Source: Bacteroidia bacterium
GTDB taxonomy: Bacteria > Bacteroidota > Bacteroidia > B-17B0 > Aurantibacillaceae
Reading direction: 5' to 3'
Length of the DNA stretch: 44,745 nt
Assembly: GCA_025455485.1 (NCBI GenBank)
Contig: JALOMJ010000001.1
Location: 1-44,745, forward strand
The notes beneath the pieces are model-generated. The model worked only from the letters and a program-made list of their open reading frames with translations. It was not told where the DNA came from and did no database searches. How positions within the stretch are numbered: the stretch's first letter is position 1; each line of letters opens with the position of its first letter. Positions 9,678 through 18,953 of the stretch are shown one piece after another. A program made the translations under genes and the position numbers.

Positions 9678-9723
9678 CCTTACGTTATCCGACTACCTTT
9701 TCTTGTCTTGTTTGCTTAACATA

Positions 9724-9748
9724 TTTTAACTCAGGTTAAAACTCCTGA
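9724..9748. repeat. Inverted repeat with two overlapping hairpins between pdxA and moxR
   Basis: TTTTAAC (9724-9730), loop TCAG, GTTAAAA (9735-9741) is a perfect 7-bp palindrome. TCAGG (9731-9735) can instead pair with CCTGA (9744-9748); the two stems share bases and exclude each other. There is no U-run, so it is not a classical terminator. It sits just upstream of the moxR -7 element and could be an operator. Confidence 0.4.
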
Positions 9749-9763
9749 AGCCCTTGTCAATGG

Positions 9764-9771
9764 TATTTTTG
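9764..9771 (+). promoter_or_regulatory. TANNTTTG -7 promoter element of the Bat operon
   Basis: TATTTTTG matches the Bacteroidota -7 consensus, 25 nt before the moxR ATG, in the only sizeable gap (119 nt) ahead of the operon. No convincing -33 TTTG is seen at standard spacing. Confidence 0.45.
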
Positions 9772-9796
9772 CGAGACTTCTAAACCCCATATCCCA

Positions 9797-10786
9797 ATGA
9801 TAGACATTAAAGAAATTAATGAAAAGATTGAACGTGAAAGTGCTTTCGTTGAAATTCTTAGTTTAGAAATGGACAAAGTAATTGTCGGGCAAAAAGGCAT
9901 GATTGAAAGATTATTAATCGGGCTGCTCAGCAATGGTCACATCTTACTGGAGGGTGTACCAGGACTTGCAAAAACATTGGCCATAAATACCTTGGCCAAA
10001 TGTGTTGGCGGTCACTTCAGTCGCATTCAGTTTACGCCGGATATATTGCCGGCCGATGTTATTGGAACCCAGATTTACAATCAAAAACTCGAACAGTTCT
10101 CGGTAAAAAAGGGACCTATTTTCGCCAACTTTGTTTTAGCTGATGAAATAAACCGAGCACCGGCCAAGGTACAATCCGCTTTGCTCGAAGCCATGCAGGA
10201 AAAACAAGTTACCATTGGTGATCAAACTTTTAAACTTCCAAATCCTTTTCTGGTTCTTGCAACTCAAAATCCAATAGAACAGGAAGGAACCTACCCTTTG
10301 CCTGAAGCACAGATGGACCGCTTCATGTTAAAAGTTGTGATTGGCTATCCCAACAAAGAGGAAGAGCGCCGCATCATCACATCAAACATACAACCTCAGG
10401 GTATGCCTGCAGCAAATACGGTATTAAGTCCCGAGGACATCATTAAAGCACGTACAGTTGTGAAGGATGTATACATGGACGAAAAAATTGAACGTTATAT
10501 TGTGGACATTGTGTTTGCTTCACGTTACCCTAAAGAAAACAAACTTGCGAAATTTGAAGGCTTGATTTCTTATGGAGGATCACCAAGAGCCAGTATTAAC
10601 CTGGCTTTGGCTGCAAAAGCATACGCTTTTATCAAACGCCGTGGTTATGTTATTCCTGAAGACGTTCGTGCTGTAAGCATGGATGTGATGCGCCACCGTA
10701 TAGGCTTAACGTACGAAGCCGAAGCAGAAAACATTACTTCTGAAAATATTATAACTGAAATCTTAAATACCGTAGAAGTTCCTTGA
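9797..10786 (+). CDS. moxR: MoxR-family AAA+ ATPase
   Basis: The 329-aa product is a MoxR AAA+ ATPase, a chaperone-like enzyme that works with VWA-domain partners. Walker A is GVPGLAKT (53-60), Walker B is VLADEINRAP (about 113-122), and sensor 1 is ATQNP (155-159). The family signature EGTYPLPEAQMDRF follows at 163-176. It is the first gene of an eight-gene Bat operon. In Bacteroides fragilis the equivalent operon supports aerotolerance; in Francisella a MoxR-VWA set supports stress tolerance. The protein is cytosolic and probably acts on the membrane-anchored BatA/BatB complex. Confidence 0.93.
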   Translation: MIDIKEINEKIERESAFVEILSLEMDKVIVGQKGMIERLLIGLLSNGHILLEGVPGLAKTLAINTLAKCVGGHFSRIQFTPDILPADVIGTQIYNQKLEQFSVKKGPIFANFVLADEINRAPAKVQSALLEAMQEKQVTIGDQTFKLPNPFLVLATQNPIEQEGTYPLPEAQMDRFMLKVVIGYPNKEEERRIITSNIQPQGMPAANTVLSPEDIIKARTVVKDVYMDEKIERYIVDIVFASRYPKENKLAKFEGLISYGGSPRASINLALAAKAYAFIKRRGYVIPEDVRAVSMDVMRHRIGLTYEAEAENITSENIITEILNTVEVP

Positions 10787-10846
10787 TTTTAAAAGCCCAA
10801 AAATATGGCCTTGCTTTTGAAATAAACCAATTCAATTTTATACAGG

Positions 10847-11713
10847 GTGGAAACCAGTGAACTTTTAAAAAAAGTTAGAAAAATCGAGATCAAAACCCGT
10901 GGACTCAGTAACCAGATATTTTCCGGTGAGTACCACAGCGCCTTTAAAGGCAGGGGTATGGCTTTTTCAGAAGTTAGAGAGTACACTCCAGGAGACGATG
11001 TGCGTTCTATAGACTGGAATGTAACCGCACGTTTTAATTCACCTTTTGTTAAAGTATTCGAAGAAGAACGTGAACTGAGTGTGGTCATTCTGGTGGATAC
11101 CAGCGCGAGCGCTTTGTTTGGAACACGCAGTCAACTTAAACAAGAACTTATTACCGAATTGTGCGCTGTGGTTGCATTTTCGGCCTCGCAGAATAATGAT
11201 AAAATTGGCGTAATATTTTTTAGCGAGAAAATCGAAAAATTCATCCCTCCTAAAAAAGGGAAATCGCATATCCTCCGCATCATAAGAGAGCTTATCGAAT
11301 TTAAGCCTGAAAACAAAAACACCAACCTTGAGATAGCCTTAAAATACCTCAATAACGTGATCAAAAAAAGAAGTGTGGTATTTTTAATCAGCGACTTCCT
11401 TGCAGACAATAATTATAAAGATGCTTTGAAAATAGCCAATAAAAAACACGATGTTGTGGCTTTGAGAATAATTGACAAAGCAGAACAGGAATTGCCAAAA
11501 GTTGGTTTGCTGAAATTAAAAGACAATGAAAGTGGAAAAATCTTGTGGATAGACAGCTCCGAACCCTCTTTCAGAAGACAGTTTGCGGTCAATCAACTCA
11601 AGCATGAAGAAGAGCTTCGTGATACATTCACAAAATCCGGTGTGGATGCTGCAAAACTTTATACCCATGAAAGTTACGTTAGCCCCCTTATCAACTTATT
11701 CAAAAAACGATAA
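10847..11713 (+). CDS. DUF58 / VWA-like protein of the Bat operon
   Basis: The 288-aa product begins at GTG with METSELLKKVRKIEI, the usual N-terminus of this family. The DUF58 motif GDDVRSIDWN spans residues 49-58. A VWA-type metal site VDTSAS (83-88) follows, and LISDF near 180 is typical. The protein is soluble and always paired with MoxR; it is thought to be an adaptor or substrate of the ATPase. It sits 60 nt after moxR and 3 nt before the next gene. No in-frame ATG between the moxR stop and this GTG gives a longer credible product. Confidence 0.9.
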   Translation: METSELLKKVRKIEIKTRGLSNQIFSGEYHSAFKGRGMAFSEVREYTPGDDVRSIDWNVTARFNSPFVKVFEEERELSVVILVDTSASALFGTRSQLKQELITELCAVVAFSASQNNDKIGVIFFSEKIEKFIPPKKGKSHILRIIRELIEFKPENKNTNLEIALKYLNNVIKKRSVVFLISDFLADNNYKDALKIANKKHDVVALRIIDKAEQELPKVGLLKLKDNESGKILWIDSSEPSFRRQFAVNQLKHEEELRDTFTKSGVDAAKLYTHESYVSPLINLFKKR

Positions 11714-11716
11714 GAC

Positions 11717-12712
11717 ATGAAGGGACCACTTTATAAATTGTTCTTTGCTTTGTCACTGTTATTTCTACAGCAAAAGATAAGTGCCCAGGAAGCAAGTGTG
11801 AGTGCCGTTATTGATTCCACTAAAATAAGAATAGGCGAACAAGTAAAAGTAGATATCTATCTAAACTACGATGCGAATCAAAACAAACTAAATGTGCGCT
11901 GGCCGGAGATAGGAGACACCTTAACCTCCTACGTTGAAGTTATTTCTGTAAGTGCAATAGACACTACCATCCCCGACAAAAATAATCCTTCCAATTTACT
12001 CCAACATCAGCAAATTGTTGTAAGCGTTTACGACAGCGGATTTTTTGCTATACCCGGTTTTAAGTTCATCATCAACCAGGATACTGCACATCCTAGATTT
12101 ACCAATCCATTATTTCTTGAAGTGCACACAGTACCCACCGATACAAGCGCCAGTAAGCTAAAAGACATTAAACCACCTTTATTGGAAACGTTTAACTGGA
12201 AATGGTATTTAGAGGAAATAATCTGGACTGGAGTAATTTTTTTACTAATAGGGGTAGCCATACTCATATGGTATTTCAGATCGCTTCGGCATAAGGAAAC
12301 TGAGCCTGAACCCGAGAAACCTAAAGTTCCCGCTCACATTCTTGCACTGCAAAATTTAGAGCGTATACAAAATGAACAAATCTGGAAAGAAGGGAAAATA
12401 AAAGAATATTATTCAGAAATTTCTGATACCGTGCGACAATACATTGAGGACCGCTACGGCCTTCCCGCACTTGAAAGTACCACTGACGAGATTATGCACG
12501 CTTTTCGCTCTCAGGTTATTGATCCTGAAAGCAAAGAAAAATTACAACATCTGCTTCGTCTCAGTGATCTGGTAAAATTCGCTAAACTTTTTCCTGAAGA
12601 GCATGAGCACAATTTAAGCTTGAAAGAAGCTTTTGAGTTTGTTAATGGAACAAAGCGCGAAGATGAAATTAGTCTTCCACAATCTAACGAATTCAGCAAC
12701 AAAGAAACGTGA
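11717..12712 (+). CDS. Bat-operon membrane protein with periplasmic BatD-like domain
   Basis: The 331-aa product has a signal peptide ending at ISAQ (residue 24) and a periplasmic beta-sandwich of about 120 residues that opens VSAVIDSTKIRIGEQVKVDI, like BatD domains. One transmembrane helix spans about 168-188. A cytoplasmic domain follows, with PAHILALQNLERI and 'DTVRQYIEDRYGLPALESTTDEI', a segment shared with the C-terminal cytoplasmic part of BatD-type proteins. It is the conserved third member of Bacteroidota Bat operons and has no settled name. It ends overlapping the batA GTG start by 4 nt. Confidence 0.82.
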   Translation: MKGPLYKLFFALSLLFLQQKISAQEASVSAVIDSTKIRIGEQVKVDIYLNYDANQNKLNVRWPEIGDTLTSYVEVISVSAIDTTIPDKNNPSNLLQHQQIVVSVYDSGFFAIPGFKFIINQDTAHPRFTNPLFLEVHTVPTDTSASKLKDIKPPLLETFNWKWYLEEIIWTGVIFLLIGVAILIWYFRSLRHKETEPEPEKPKVPAHILALQNLERIQNEQIWKEGKIKEYYSEISDTVRQYIEDRYGLPALESTTDEIMHAFRSQVIDPESKEKLQHLLRLSDLVKFAKLFPEEHEHNLSLKEAFEFVNGTKREDEISLPQSNEFSNKET

Positions 12713-13719
12713 TTAACTATTTCCGTGATATACAATTTGCTGAAAAGCAATGGTTCTGGCTCCTCTTGCTGATACCTGCCATGTTGATATGGTATATTTG
12801 GAGAAGCACCAAGCATGAAGCCGAATTTCAATTTTCTTCCTTCATCTTATTCAAAGGCATTAAGCCTTCCCTAAAATCGCGTTTGCGTCACTCTCTGTTT
12901 ACTCTTCGAATTCTGGCCTTTGTTTTGTTGATTACTGCCTTAGCACGACCTCAATCAAAAAGCAGTTGGAAGGACACCAAAACAGAAGGTATTGATATTG
13001 CCATAAGTTTAGACGTTTCCTTATCCATGTTGGCCAAAGATTTTAATCCTAACCGTCTGGAAGTAGCCAAGGAAGTTATCCTCGACTTTATTGATGGAAG
13101 ACCAAACGACCGTATTGGTTTGGTAATTTTTGGAGGAGAAGCGTTTACACAATGCCCTCTTACCAGCGATCACAAAGTACTTAAAAACATGTTTCCCCAA
13201 ATTAAGGCGGGTATGCTTAACCAGGGTACTGCTATTGGTTTAGGCCTTGCCAACGCGGTCGCAAGAATCAAAGACAGTAAAGCCAAAAGCAAGGTTATAA
13301 TTTTTATAAGCGACGGAGTAAATAATGTAGGTGAAATTTCACCCATTACAGCAGGTGAACTGGCTAAAACATATGGCATTCGGGTGTATTGTATCGGCGT
13401 TGGAACCAAGGGCAAAGCCCTTCAGCCGGTGGCCATGTATGCCGAAGGTCAATACGAATACGATTATGTAGACGTGGATGTTGATGAAAAAGTAATGACC
13501 GAAATTTCCGATCTCACCGAAGGAAAATATTTCAGAGCCACTGATGAAAAAAGCCTTAAATCCATTTATAGTGAAATTGATAAAATGGAGAAATCCATTG
13601 TAAGTGAAAGAAATTTTAGCAAAAAAGCCGAACACTTTCTCCCACTTGCCATGGCTGCATTTATATTGTTGCTGCTTGAGTATGCATTGCGTTTTACAGT
13701 GTTCAAAACTATTCCCTGA
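12709..13719 (+). CDS. batA: BatA, VWA-domain membrane protein
   Basis: The 336-aa product starts at GTG inside a GTGA overlap with the previous stop. Two N-terminal transmembrane helices (about 14-31 and 61-80) are followed by a VWA domain with a complete MIDAS: DVSLS (102-106), the TAIGLGLANA segment near 174, and ISDGVNN near 200. A C-terminal helix spans about 310-330. BatA is thought to form a membrane complex with BatB and to be worked on by MoxR. MLAKDFNPNRLEVAK after the MIDAS is the standard Bat signature. Confidence 0.93.
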   Translation: MINYFRDIQFAEKQWFWLLLLIPAMLIWYIWRSTKHEAEFQFSSFILFKGIKPSLKSRLRHSLFTLRILAFVLLITALARPQSKSSWKDTKTEGIDIAISLDVSLSMLAKDFNPNRLEVAKEVILDFIDGRPNDRIGLVIFGGEAFTQCPLTSDHKVLKNMFPQIKAGMLNQGTAIGLGLANAVARIKDSKAKSKVIIFISDGVNNVGEISPITAGELAKTYGIRVYCIGVGTKGKALQPVAMYAEGQYEYDYVDVDVDEKVMTEISDLTEGKYFRATDEKSLKSIYSEIDKMEKSIVSERNFSKKAEHFLPLAMAAFILLLLEYALRFTVFKTIP

Positions 13720-14762
13720 TGTTTAAGTTTGAAAATAGCATTTACTTTTACGCTTTCAGCACAATTCCGTTGTTGGTATTTTTATTTTTGTCTTATCTGC
13801 ACCAGCGAAAGAAAAAATTAAAATTACTGGGTGATGAACGTCTTGTGAAGGAGCTCAGTCCTTATTCCAATTTACGCAAACGCATTTCAAAGCATTTCCT
13901 TTTCATCCTCGCCATCAGTAGTTTAATTTTAGCCATGTGCAACCTCCAAACCGGAAGTAAAATGACCGAGGTAAAACGTGAAGGTGCAGAACTAATGGTG
14001 TGTTTGGATGTGAGCAATAGCATGTTGGCGCAGGACCTTAGTCCAAACCGCTTAACCAGGGCTAAATACGCCTTAGAAAAAATGATTGACCAATTGGATG
14101 GTGATCAGTTAGGCTTGGTTATTTTTGCCGGTGAAGCATACGTACAATTGCCCATTACCAGTGATTACAATGCTGCCAAGATGTTCCTTGAATCGATTGG
14201 CCCCGGGATGGTGCCTGTTCAGGGCACAGATTTGGCTGAAGCCATAGGCAAGGCAACTGAATCCTTCAATAAAGAACAAGGTGAAAACAAAGCCATTATT
14301 TTAATTACCGATGGCGAAAACCATGAGTCAGATGCTTTGGAAGCTGCTGCTAACGCGGCTGCTGAAGGGATAATGATTAATACCATAGGAATTGGTTCTG
14401 AAAACGGCGTGCCCATCCCATACACTCAGAATGGTACTATAAAAGGATACAGAAAAGATAAGGATGGCAACACTGTAATTACCAAACTTAATTCAGCGGT
14501 ATTAAAAGAAATTGCAGCTAAAGGCAATGGCGTTTATGTTCAGGCAAGTCAGGCCGATCTTGGACTTGAGGCTGTATTAGATAAAATTAACGAATTAGAA
14601 AAAACCAAGATGGACAGTAAAATGTACACCGATTATGAGGACCAATACCAATGGTTTATTGGTTTATGTCTATTGTTTTTGGTTTTGGAATTTTTAATCA
14701 GTGAAAGAACCAGTGAGTGGTACAAGAAATTAAATCTGTTTAGTCATGTTAAAGCCAGGTAA
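13719..14762 (+). CDS. batB: BatB, VWA-domain membrane protein
   Basis: The 347-aa product is a paralogue of BatA. It has N-terminal helices (about 9-27 and 58-76), MIDAS DVSNS (97-101), QGTDLAEAIGKA, ITDGENHESDAL, and a C-terminal helix near 307-325. The start overlaps the batA stop by 1 nt (TGATG), so translation is probably coupled. It is expected in the inner membrane with its VWA domain in the periplasm or cytosol depending on helix orientation. Batch order and length match the family. Confidence 0.93.
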   Translation: MFKFENSIYFYAFSTIPLLVFLFLSYLHQRKKKLKLLGDERLVKELSPYSNLRKRISKHFLFILAISSLILAMCNLQTGSKMTEVKREGAELMVCLDVSNSMLAQDLSPNRLTRAKYALEKMIDQLDGDQLGLVIFAGEAYVQLPITSDYNAAKMFLESIGPGMVPVQGTDLAEAIGKATESFNKEQGENKAIILITDGENHESDALEAAANAAAEGIMINTIGIGSENGVPIPYTQNGTIKGYRKDKDGNTVITKLNSAVLKEIAAKGNGVYVQASQADLGLEAVLDKINELEKTKMDSKMYTDYEDQYQWFIGLCLLFLVLEFLISERTSEWYKKLNLFSHVKAR

Positions 14763-15471
14763 ATTAAATATAAGCGTGCTAGCATTGCTCTTCTGCAGAA
14801 TTCTTGGTTCGGCACAACAAGACGCTAAAACACTTTATGAGGGTAATAAACAATACTATGGCGGAAGGATTCCCGAATCATCAGCCACCTATGCTAAGGC
14901 ATTAGAATTAAACCCTTCAAATCGAAAAGCAAATTTTAATCTTGGAAATGCTTTATATAAAAATGCCATGTTAATCAAAAGCGGCCAACTAGCCGTGCCT
15001 TCAAATGTAAACATGACACCCGACTCGCTTTCCAATCTTGTTTTGGATCAAGCTGCCCAAAATTTTGCTGTGGTTGCCAATTCGATTTCCAATAAAGATA
15101 CTCTTCACAGGGCATGGCATAATATCGGGAACTGTTACCTTCAGAAAAAAGATTATAAACAAGCAGTAGAAGCCTATAAAAAAGCATTGCGATTTGATCC
15201 GACTGATGAAGACAGCCGTTATAATTTAGCCTATGCATTAAAACACCTTCCGAAAGAGAAAAAAGGAGGGGGAGGGTCTAACCAAACTCAAAATAAAAAG
15301 GATGAGGATAAAAAAGATAAAAACAAAAATGCCTCTCCAAAAAAAGACGATATGGACAAACAGCAGGCTGAACAGATATTAAAAGCCCTCATGAATGCCG
15401 AAAAAAAATTACAGGATAAAAGAAAACAAAATCAGGAATCACAAAATAACCAGAGCGATAAAGACTGGTAA
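14746..15471 (+). CDS. batC: BatC, TPR protein with charged low-complexity tail
   Basis: The 241-aa product has an N-terminal hydrophobic signal (to about residue 23, GSAQQ) and TPR motifs at about 26-75 (AKTLYEGNKQYYGG, NPSNRKANFNLGNALYK) and 120-165 (AWHNIGNCYLQKKDYKQAVE). The tail beyond residue 170 is rich in Lys, Asp, Asn and Gln with a GGGG hinge, probably disordered. TPR domains suggest a scaffold in the Bat complex. The start overlaps batB by 17 nt. Confidence 0.88.
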   Translation: MLKPGKLNISVLALLFCRILGSAQQDAKTLYEGNKQYYGGRIPESSATYAKALELNPSNRKANFNLGNALYKNAMLIKSGQLAVPSNVNMTPDSLSNLVLDQAAQNFAVVANSISNKDTLHRAWHNIGNCYLQKKDYKQAVEAYKKALRFDPTDEDSRYNLAYALKHLPKEKKGGGGSNQTQNKKDEDKKDKNKNASPKKDDMDKQQAEQILKALMNAEKKLQDKRKQNQESQNNQSDKDW

Positions 15472-15533
15472 AACCGGCGTTAAAATTGTTTAATAAAGGT
15501 GTAACGGCCCTAATTTAAAGTAACTTGCATAAA

Positions 15534-17330
15534 ATGAAAAGTGTTGTATATAGTCTTCTTTTTTCACTTTTCTTCTTTTCTCAAGGAGCCATAGCTCAGG
15601 GAATTACTGCACAAGTAAGCACTAAAAAAGTACAAGTTGGTGTTCCTTTCGAATACGCTGTAGTGATTACAGTAAACGCCACCAACTTTACTCCACCCTC
15701 TTTCAAAGATTTCGATATTATCAGCGGACCCAATCAGAGTAGCAGCATCCAATATGTGAATGGTACCATGAGTCAGCAAATGACCATATCTTATGGGCTT
15801 GTTGCTAAAAAAGAAGGTAGGTTTTCCATTGGACCTGCCACTGTTATGGCCGGAAGTCAGAAACTAGAGACCGCACCTATTTCAATAGAAGCTGGAAAAT
15901 CAGGGACTTCTAACAATCAGGCCGAAGAGGAAACCAAGTTCAGCAATAAAGTCAACGGTAGCGATTTATTTATCCGAACAGCAACAAGTAAAAACAGGTG
16001 TTATTTAGGGGAACAAATTATCATCACCCAAAAAGTGTATTCTCGTTTGCAAATTATCGGATTTCAGAAATTTGCCCAACCCACCTACACAGGTTTCTAT
16101 TCTCAGGCACAAGAATCGGTAAGTAAAGGACAGGTGGCTGTTGAGAATATTGATGGAATTAATTACTATACCTACGAACTGTTTCGCACAATTGGCACCG
16201 CAAATAAAGCAGGTAAAATTACTCTTGATCCAGTAGAAGGCGACGTGGTTGTTCGCAGACAAAGTCAGGCTAAACCAAGAACGGTATTTGAACAGTTTTT
16301 TGGTGCTCCAAGTTACGAAGACATTCCTGTAAATGTTAAAAGTAGAGGACTATCAATAGAAGTCTTGCCTTTACCTGAAAAAAATAAACCGGCTAACTTT
16401 AGCGGAGGAGTTGGGGAGCTGAATATTAAAATTCAAACTAATCGCACTGAATTAAAGTCCAATGATGCCTTTAATTTGAAAGTCACCATTAGTGGCAAAG
16501 GAAACATCAAACTCCTTGAAGCTCCTAAGTACGAATTTCCTGAAAGTTTTGAAATCTATGAACCTAAAATTACCGAAAGCCAAAATTCTAAAACCTTTGA
16601 TTACCTCATTATACCGCGTGCAGAAGGAGATTATATTTTAGATAATCTCGATTTTTCATACTTCAACCTAAATTCGAAGGACTATGTAACCTTAGCATCG
16701 CCCCAAATTAAGATAAAAGTGCTTCCTGCAGACGTTAATAGCGGAGGTGCTCAGGTGTTTAACCCTCAATCTCAAATTAGGGAATTAGAGAACGATATAC
16801 GCTACATAAAAAAAGGAGATTTTGTGTTGCAAAAATCGGGACAAGAGTTTTTTAATTCATTTGTACACCTACTTTTATTAGCACTAATTTCAGTTGCATT
16901 TGTTACAAGCATCATAGTAAGAAAAGCATACTTAAAACAAAACAGTAATGCGGTATTGGTAAAAGAACGAAAAGCCGCTCAGATAGCTAAAAAACAATTG
17001 CGACGGGCCGCAAACTTTGTAGTCGAAAACAAGAAGGATGCCTTTTACACAGAAATATTATTGGCGCTTAACAATTACCTTGGGCACAAACTAAATATTC
17101 CTGTTGCTATTCTGTCAAAAGAGCGTGTTAAAGAAAATTTAGCAAACCGTAATGTTAACTCCGTTTTGTTAAACAAAGTGCTGGAAACGCTTTCCAAATC
17201 AGAATTTGCAAAATATGCACCCGGAGCAGTAAGTGGTGATTTACAATCAGTTTACGCCAACACAAGTCAGTTAATTATTGAACTTGAAAACGAACTAAAC
17301 ACAAAAAAAAATTATGAAAAAGTGGCTTAG
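15534..17330 (+). CDS. batD: BatD oxygen-tolerance family protein
   Basis: The protein is 598 aa from ATG at 15534; an in-frame TTG at 15525 would add three residues, but the ATG gives the cleaner signal peptide ending AIAQG. Beta-sandwich periplasmic domains begin with ITAQVSTKKVQVGVPFEYAV and continue to about residue 425. One transmembrane helix lies near 442-462 (LLLLALISVAFVTSIIV), with a cytoplasmic helical tail of about 130 residues that ends KYAPG..., typical of BatD. It follows batC after a 62-nt gap and overlaps batE by 17 nt. Confidence 0.92.
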   Translation: MKSVVYSLLFSLFFFSQGAIAQGITAQVSTKKVQVGVPFEYAVVITVNATNFTPPSFKDFDIISGPNQSSSIQYVNGTMSQQMTISYGLVAKKEGRFSIGPATVMAGSQKLETAPISIEAGKSGTSNNQAEEETKFSNKVNGSDLFIRTATSKNRCYLGEQIIITQKVYSRLQIIGFQKFAQPTYTGFYSQAQESVSKGQVAVENIDGINYYTYELFRTIGTANKAGKITLDPVEGDVVVRRQSQAKPRTVFEQFFGAPSYEDIPVNVKSRGLSIEVLPLPEKNKPANFSGGVGELNIKIQTNRTELKSNDAFNLKVTISGKGNIKLLEAPKYEFPESFEIYEPKITESQNSKTFDYLIIPRAEGDYILDNLDFSYFNLNSKDYVTLASPQIKIKVLPADVNSGGAQVFNPQSQIRELENDIRYIKKGDFVLQKSGQEFFNSFVHLLLLALISVAFVTSIIVRKAYLKQNSNAVLVKERKAAQIAKKQLRRAANFVVENKKDAFYTEILLALNNYLGHKLNIPVAILSKERVKENLANRNVNSVLLNKVLETLSKSEFAKYAPGAVSGDLQSVYANTSQLIIELENELNTKKNYEKVA

Positions 17331-18063
17331 TGTTTTTGTGTTGTTTTTTGTTGTTACTGCTTCAGTGGCTTCAAACGAAATGCTGCTCAAGGCCGAAAAA
17401 GCCTACGATGAAAAACAATACAAAACAGCTATTACATTGTATGAAAAATTACTAAAAGAGGGCTACACTTCATATCAATTGTACTTCAATCTTGGCAACG
17501 CGTATTATAAAAACGGAAACTTGGGACTTGCCATACATGCCTATGAAATTGCTCGTAAACTGGAACCGGACGACGAAGACATTAAGATAAATCTCAGTTT
17601 GGCTAATTCAAAAACCGTTGATAAAATTGATACGAAAGAGAATTTTTTTATCACCGCCGTAAAAAGCAACATTTTATCAAGCCTCAGCACATCTGCATGG
17701 GCCTGGCTCAACATTATTAGTTTGTTAATTGCCGCCGCCGCCTTTTTTCTATTCTATACTTTTTCCTCAGTAGCGTTTAAGAGGGTATTTTTTGGAGTTT
17801 CTATGCTTTTCGCCTTCATTTTTTTGATAAGCTATTTTTTAGGGCGTTCAGCGGTGAAATCCAAATCCGAGAATAAATTTGCCATCATTTTGAGTAAAGA
17901 GGTTAAAATAATGAATGAACCCAATGTTTCCGGTACAACAAAATTCAGATTACACGAGGGCACGAAAGTGCGGGTAGTTGAAAACAACGGGGATTGGATG
18001 TTGATTAAACTTGAGAATGGAAATGAAGGGTGGTTAAAATCACAGGAATTGGGTGTGATTTAG
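17314..18063 (+). CDS. batE: BatE, TPR and SH3-domain membrane protein
   Basis: The 249-aa product has a signal peptide (to about residue 20), TPR motifs (about 21-100, including YFNLGNAYYKNGNLGLAIHA), two transmembrane helices (about 131-151 and 157-177) and a bacterial SH3-like domain (about 188-247, with EVKIMNEPNVSG and GDWMLIKLENGNEGWL). This is the standard last gene of Bacteroidota Bat operons. The SH3 part may contact peptidoglycan or partner proteins. It converges on the alpha/beta hydrolase gene with a 4-nt overlap at the stops. Confidence 0.9.
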   Translation: MKKWLSVFVLFFVVTASVASNEMLLKAEKAYDEKQYKTAITLYEKLLKEGYTSYQLYFNLGNAYYKNGNLGLAIHAYEIARKLEPDDEDIKINLSLANSKTVDKIDTKENFFITAVKSNILSSLSTSAWAWLNIISLLIAAAAFFLFYTFSSVAFKRVFFGVSMLFAFIFLISYFLGRSAVKSKSENKFAIILSKEVKIMNEPNVSGTTKFRLHEGTKVRVVENNGDWMLIKLENGNEGWLKSQELGVI

Positions 18064-18953
18064 TTGCCTATTATAAATGCCTCCAGATTTTTACTATAAT
18101 CCTCAAATCCTATCTTTTCAGGAATTTCTCCGTGGTCAGCAGCTTCTACCATAATTTTTCGCGAAAAAACACCTTTGTAATTTTTATATACTACTTCGCC
18201 ATGTGTCTTATAATTAAGAAACAAATCATTTAAGCCATGTAGCCATAAAAATGGTTGCTTCACTTTTCTAATTTCCTCTGCATTATCAATTTTTAAATCT
18301 GTAAAATAAGCTGCAGGCATGTTTAATTGCGAGGCATCCTGAACCATTACTTCAGCGCTACCAAAAGGGGCTTCCAGAATGATTCGTGTTGGCTTCAAAA
18401 CTTCAGGATTCGCAGTCAACTCGCAGGCAGGAGCACTTCCCAAACTGAAACCATACATCACCAAACGTTCATCACTAAGCCCCTTTGATTTCAACCATGC
18501 TAAACACGCCTTTGTATCAGCATACATGCCTTCCTCAGTAGGTTCCCCTTCACTCAGACCAAAACCTCTATAATCGAACATCAACACGCCAAATCGATTT
18601 TTTCCTCCGGTATTGGCTAGTAATTTTGCCCTTTGCCAATAAAAATCCATGTGCCATTTGTTGCCATGGCAATACACTATCACCGTGTCTGTATTAATTC
18701 TATTCTGGTCGCCAATGTATATGGCCTGAATATTGAAAGCGCTAGCATCTTCTGGTGCTTTCGATGCCAATGAAAATTTATAAATCAGTGAAGGCGAAAT
18801 GTCATAGGAAGCATCCAAAACAAAATCCTGTTCCCCGGTATAATTATCTAAAAGATATTCCTGGATGGTGTTGTCGTTGTTATACAAGTTGGAATCCAGC
18901 TTTAAACAAGAACTGAACCCAATAAGTAAAAGGATGAGAAATATGTTTTTCAT
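18060..18953 (-). CDS. Lipoprotein alpha/beta hydrolase
   Basis: The 297-aa product has a type II signal peptide with lipobox FSSC (lipidated Cys16). The alpha/beta hydrolase fold carries the oxyanion-region CHGNKWHMDFY, nucleophile elbow GFSLGS (Ser170), acid Asp243 in HGLNDLFL, and His274 in EAADHGEIP, a full Ser-Asp-His triad. It resembles the small serine aminopeptidase S33 / 'BAAT-like' hydrolases with a MFDYRGFGLSEG motif. It is membrane anchored, probably on the periplasmic side. The substrate is unknown; ester hydrolysis is most likely. It directly follows the OM lipoprotein gene. Confidence 0.87.
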   Translation of the reverse strand: MKNIFLILLLIGFSSCLKLDSNLYNNDNTIQEYLLDNYTGEQDFVLDASYDISPSLIYKFSLASKAPEDASAFNIQAIYIGDQNRINTDTVIVYCHGNKWHMDFYWQRAKLLANTGGKNRFGVLMFDYRGFGLSEGEPTEEGMYADTKACLAWLKSKGLSDERLVMYGFSLGSAPACELTANPEVLKPTRIILEAPFGSAEVMVQDASQLNMPAAYFTDLKIDNAEEIRKVKQPFLWLHGLNDLFLNYKTHGEVVYKNYKGVFSRKIMVEAADHGEIPEKIGFEDYSKNLEAFIIGN

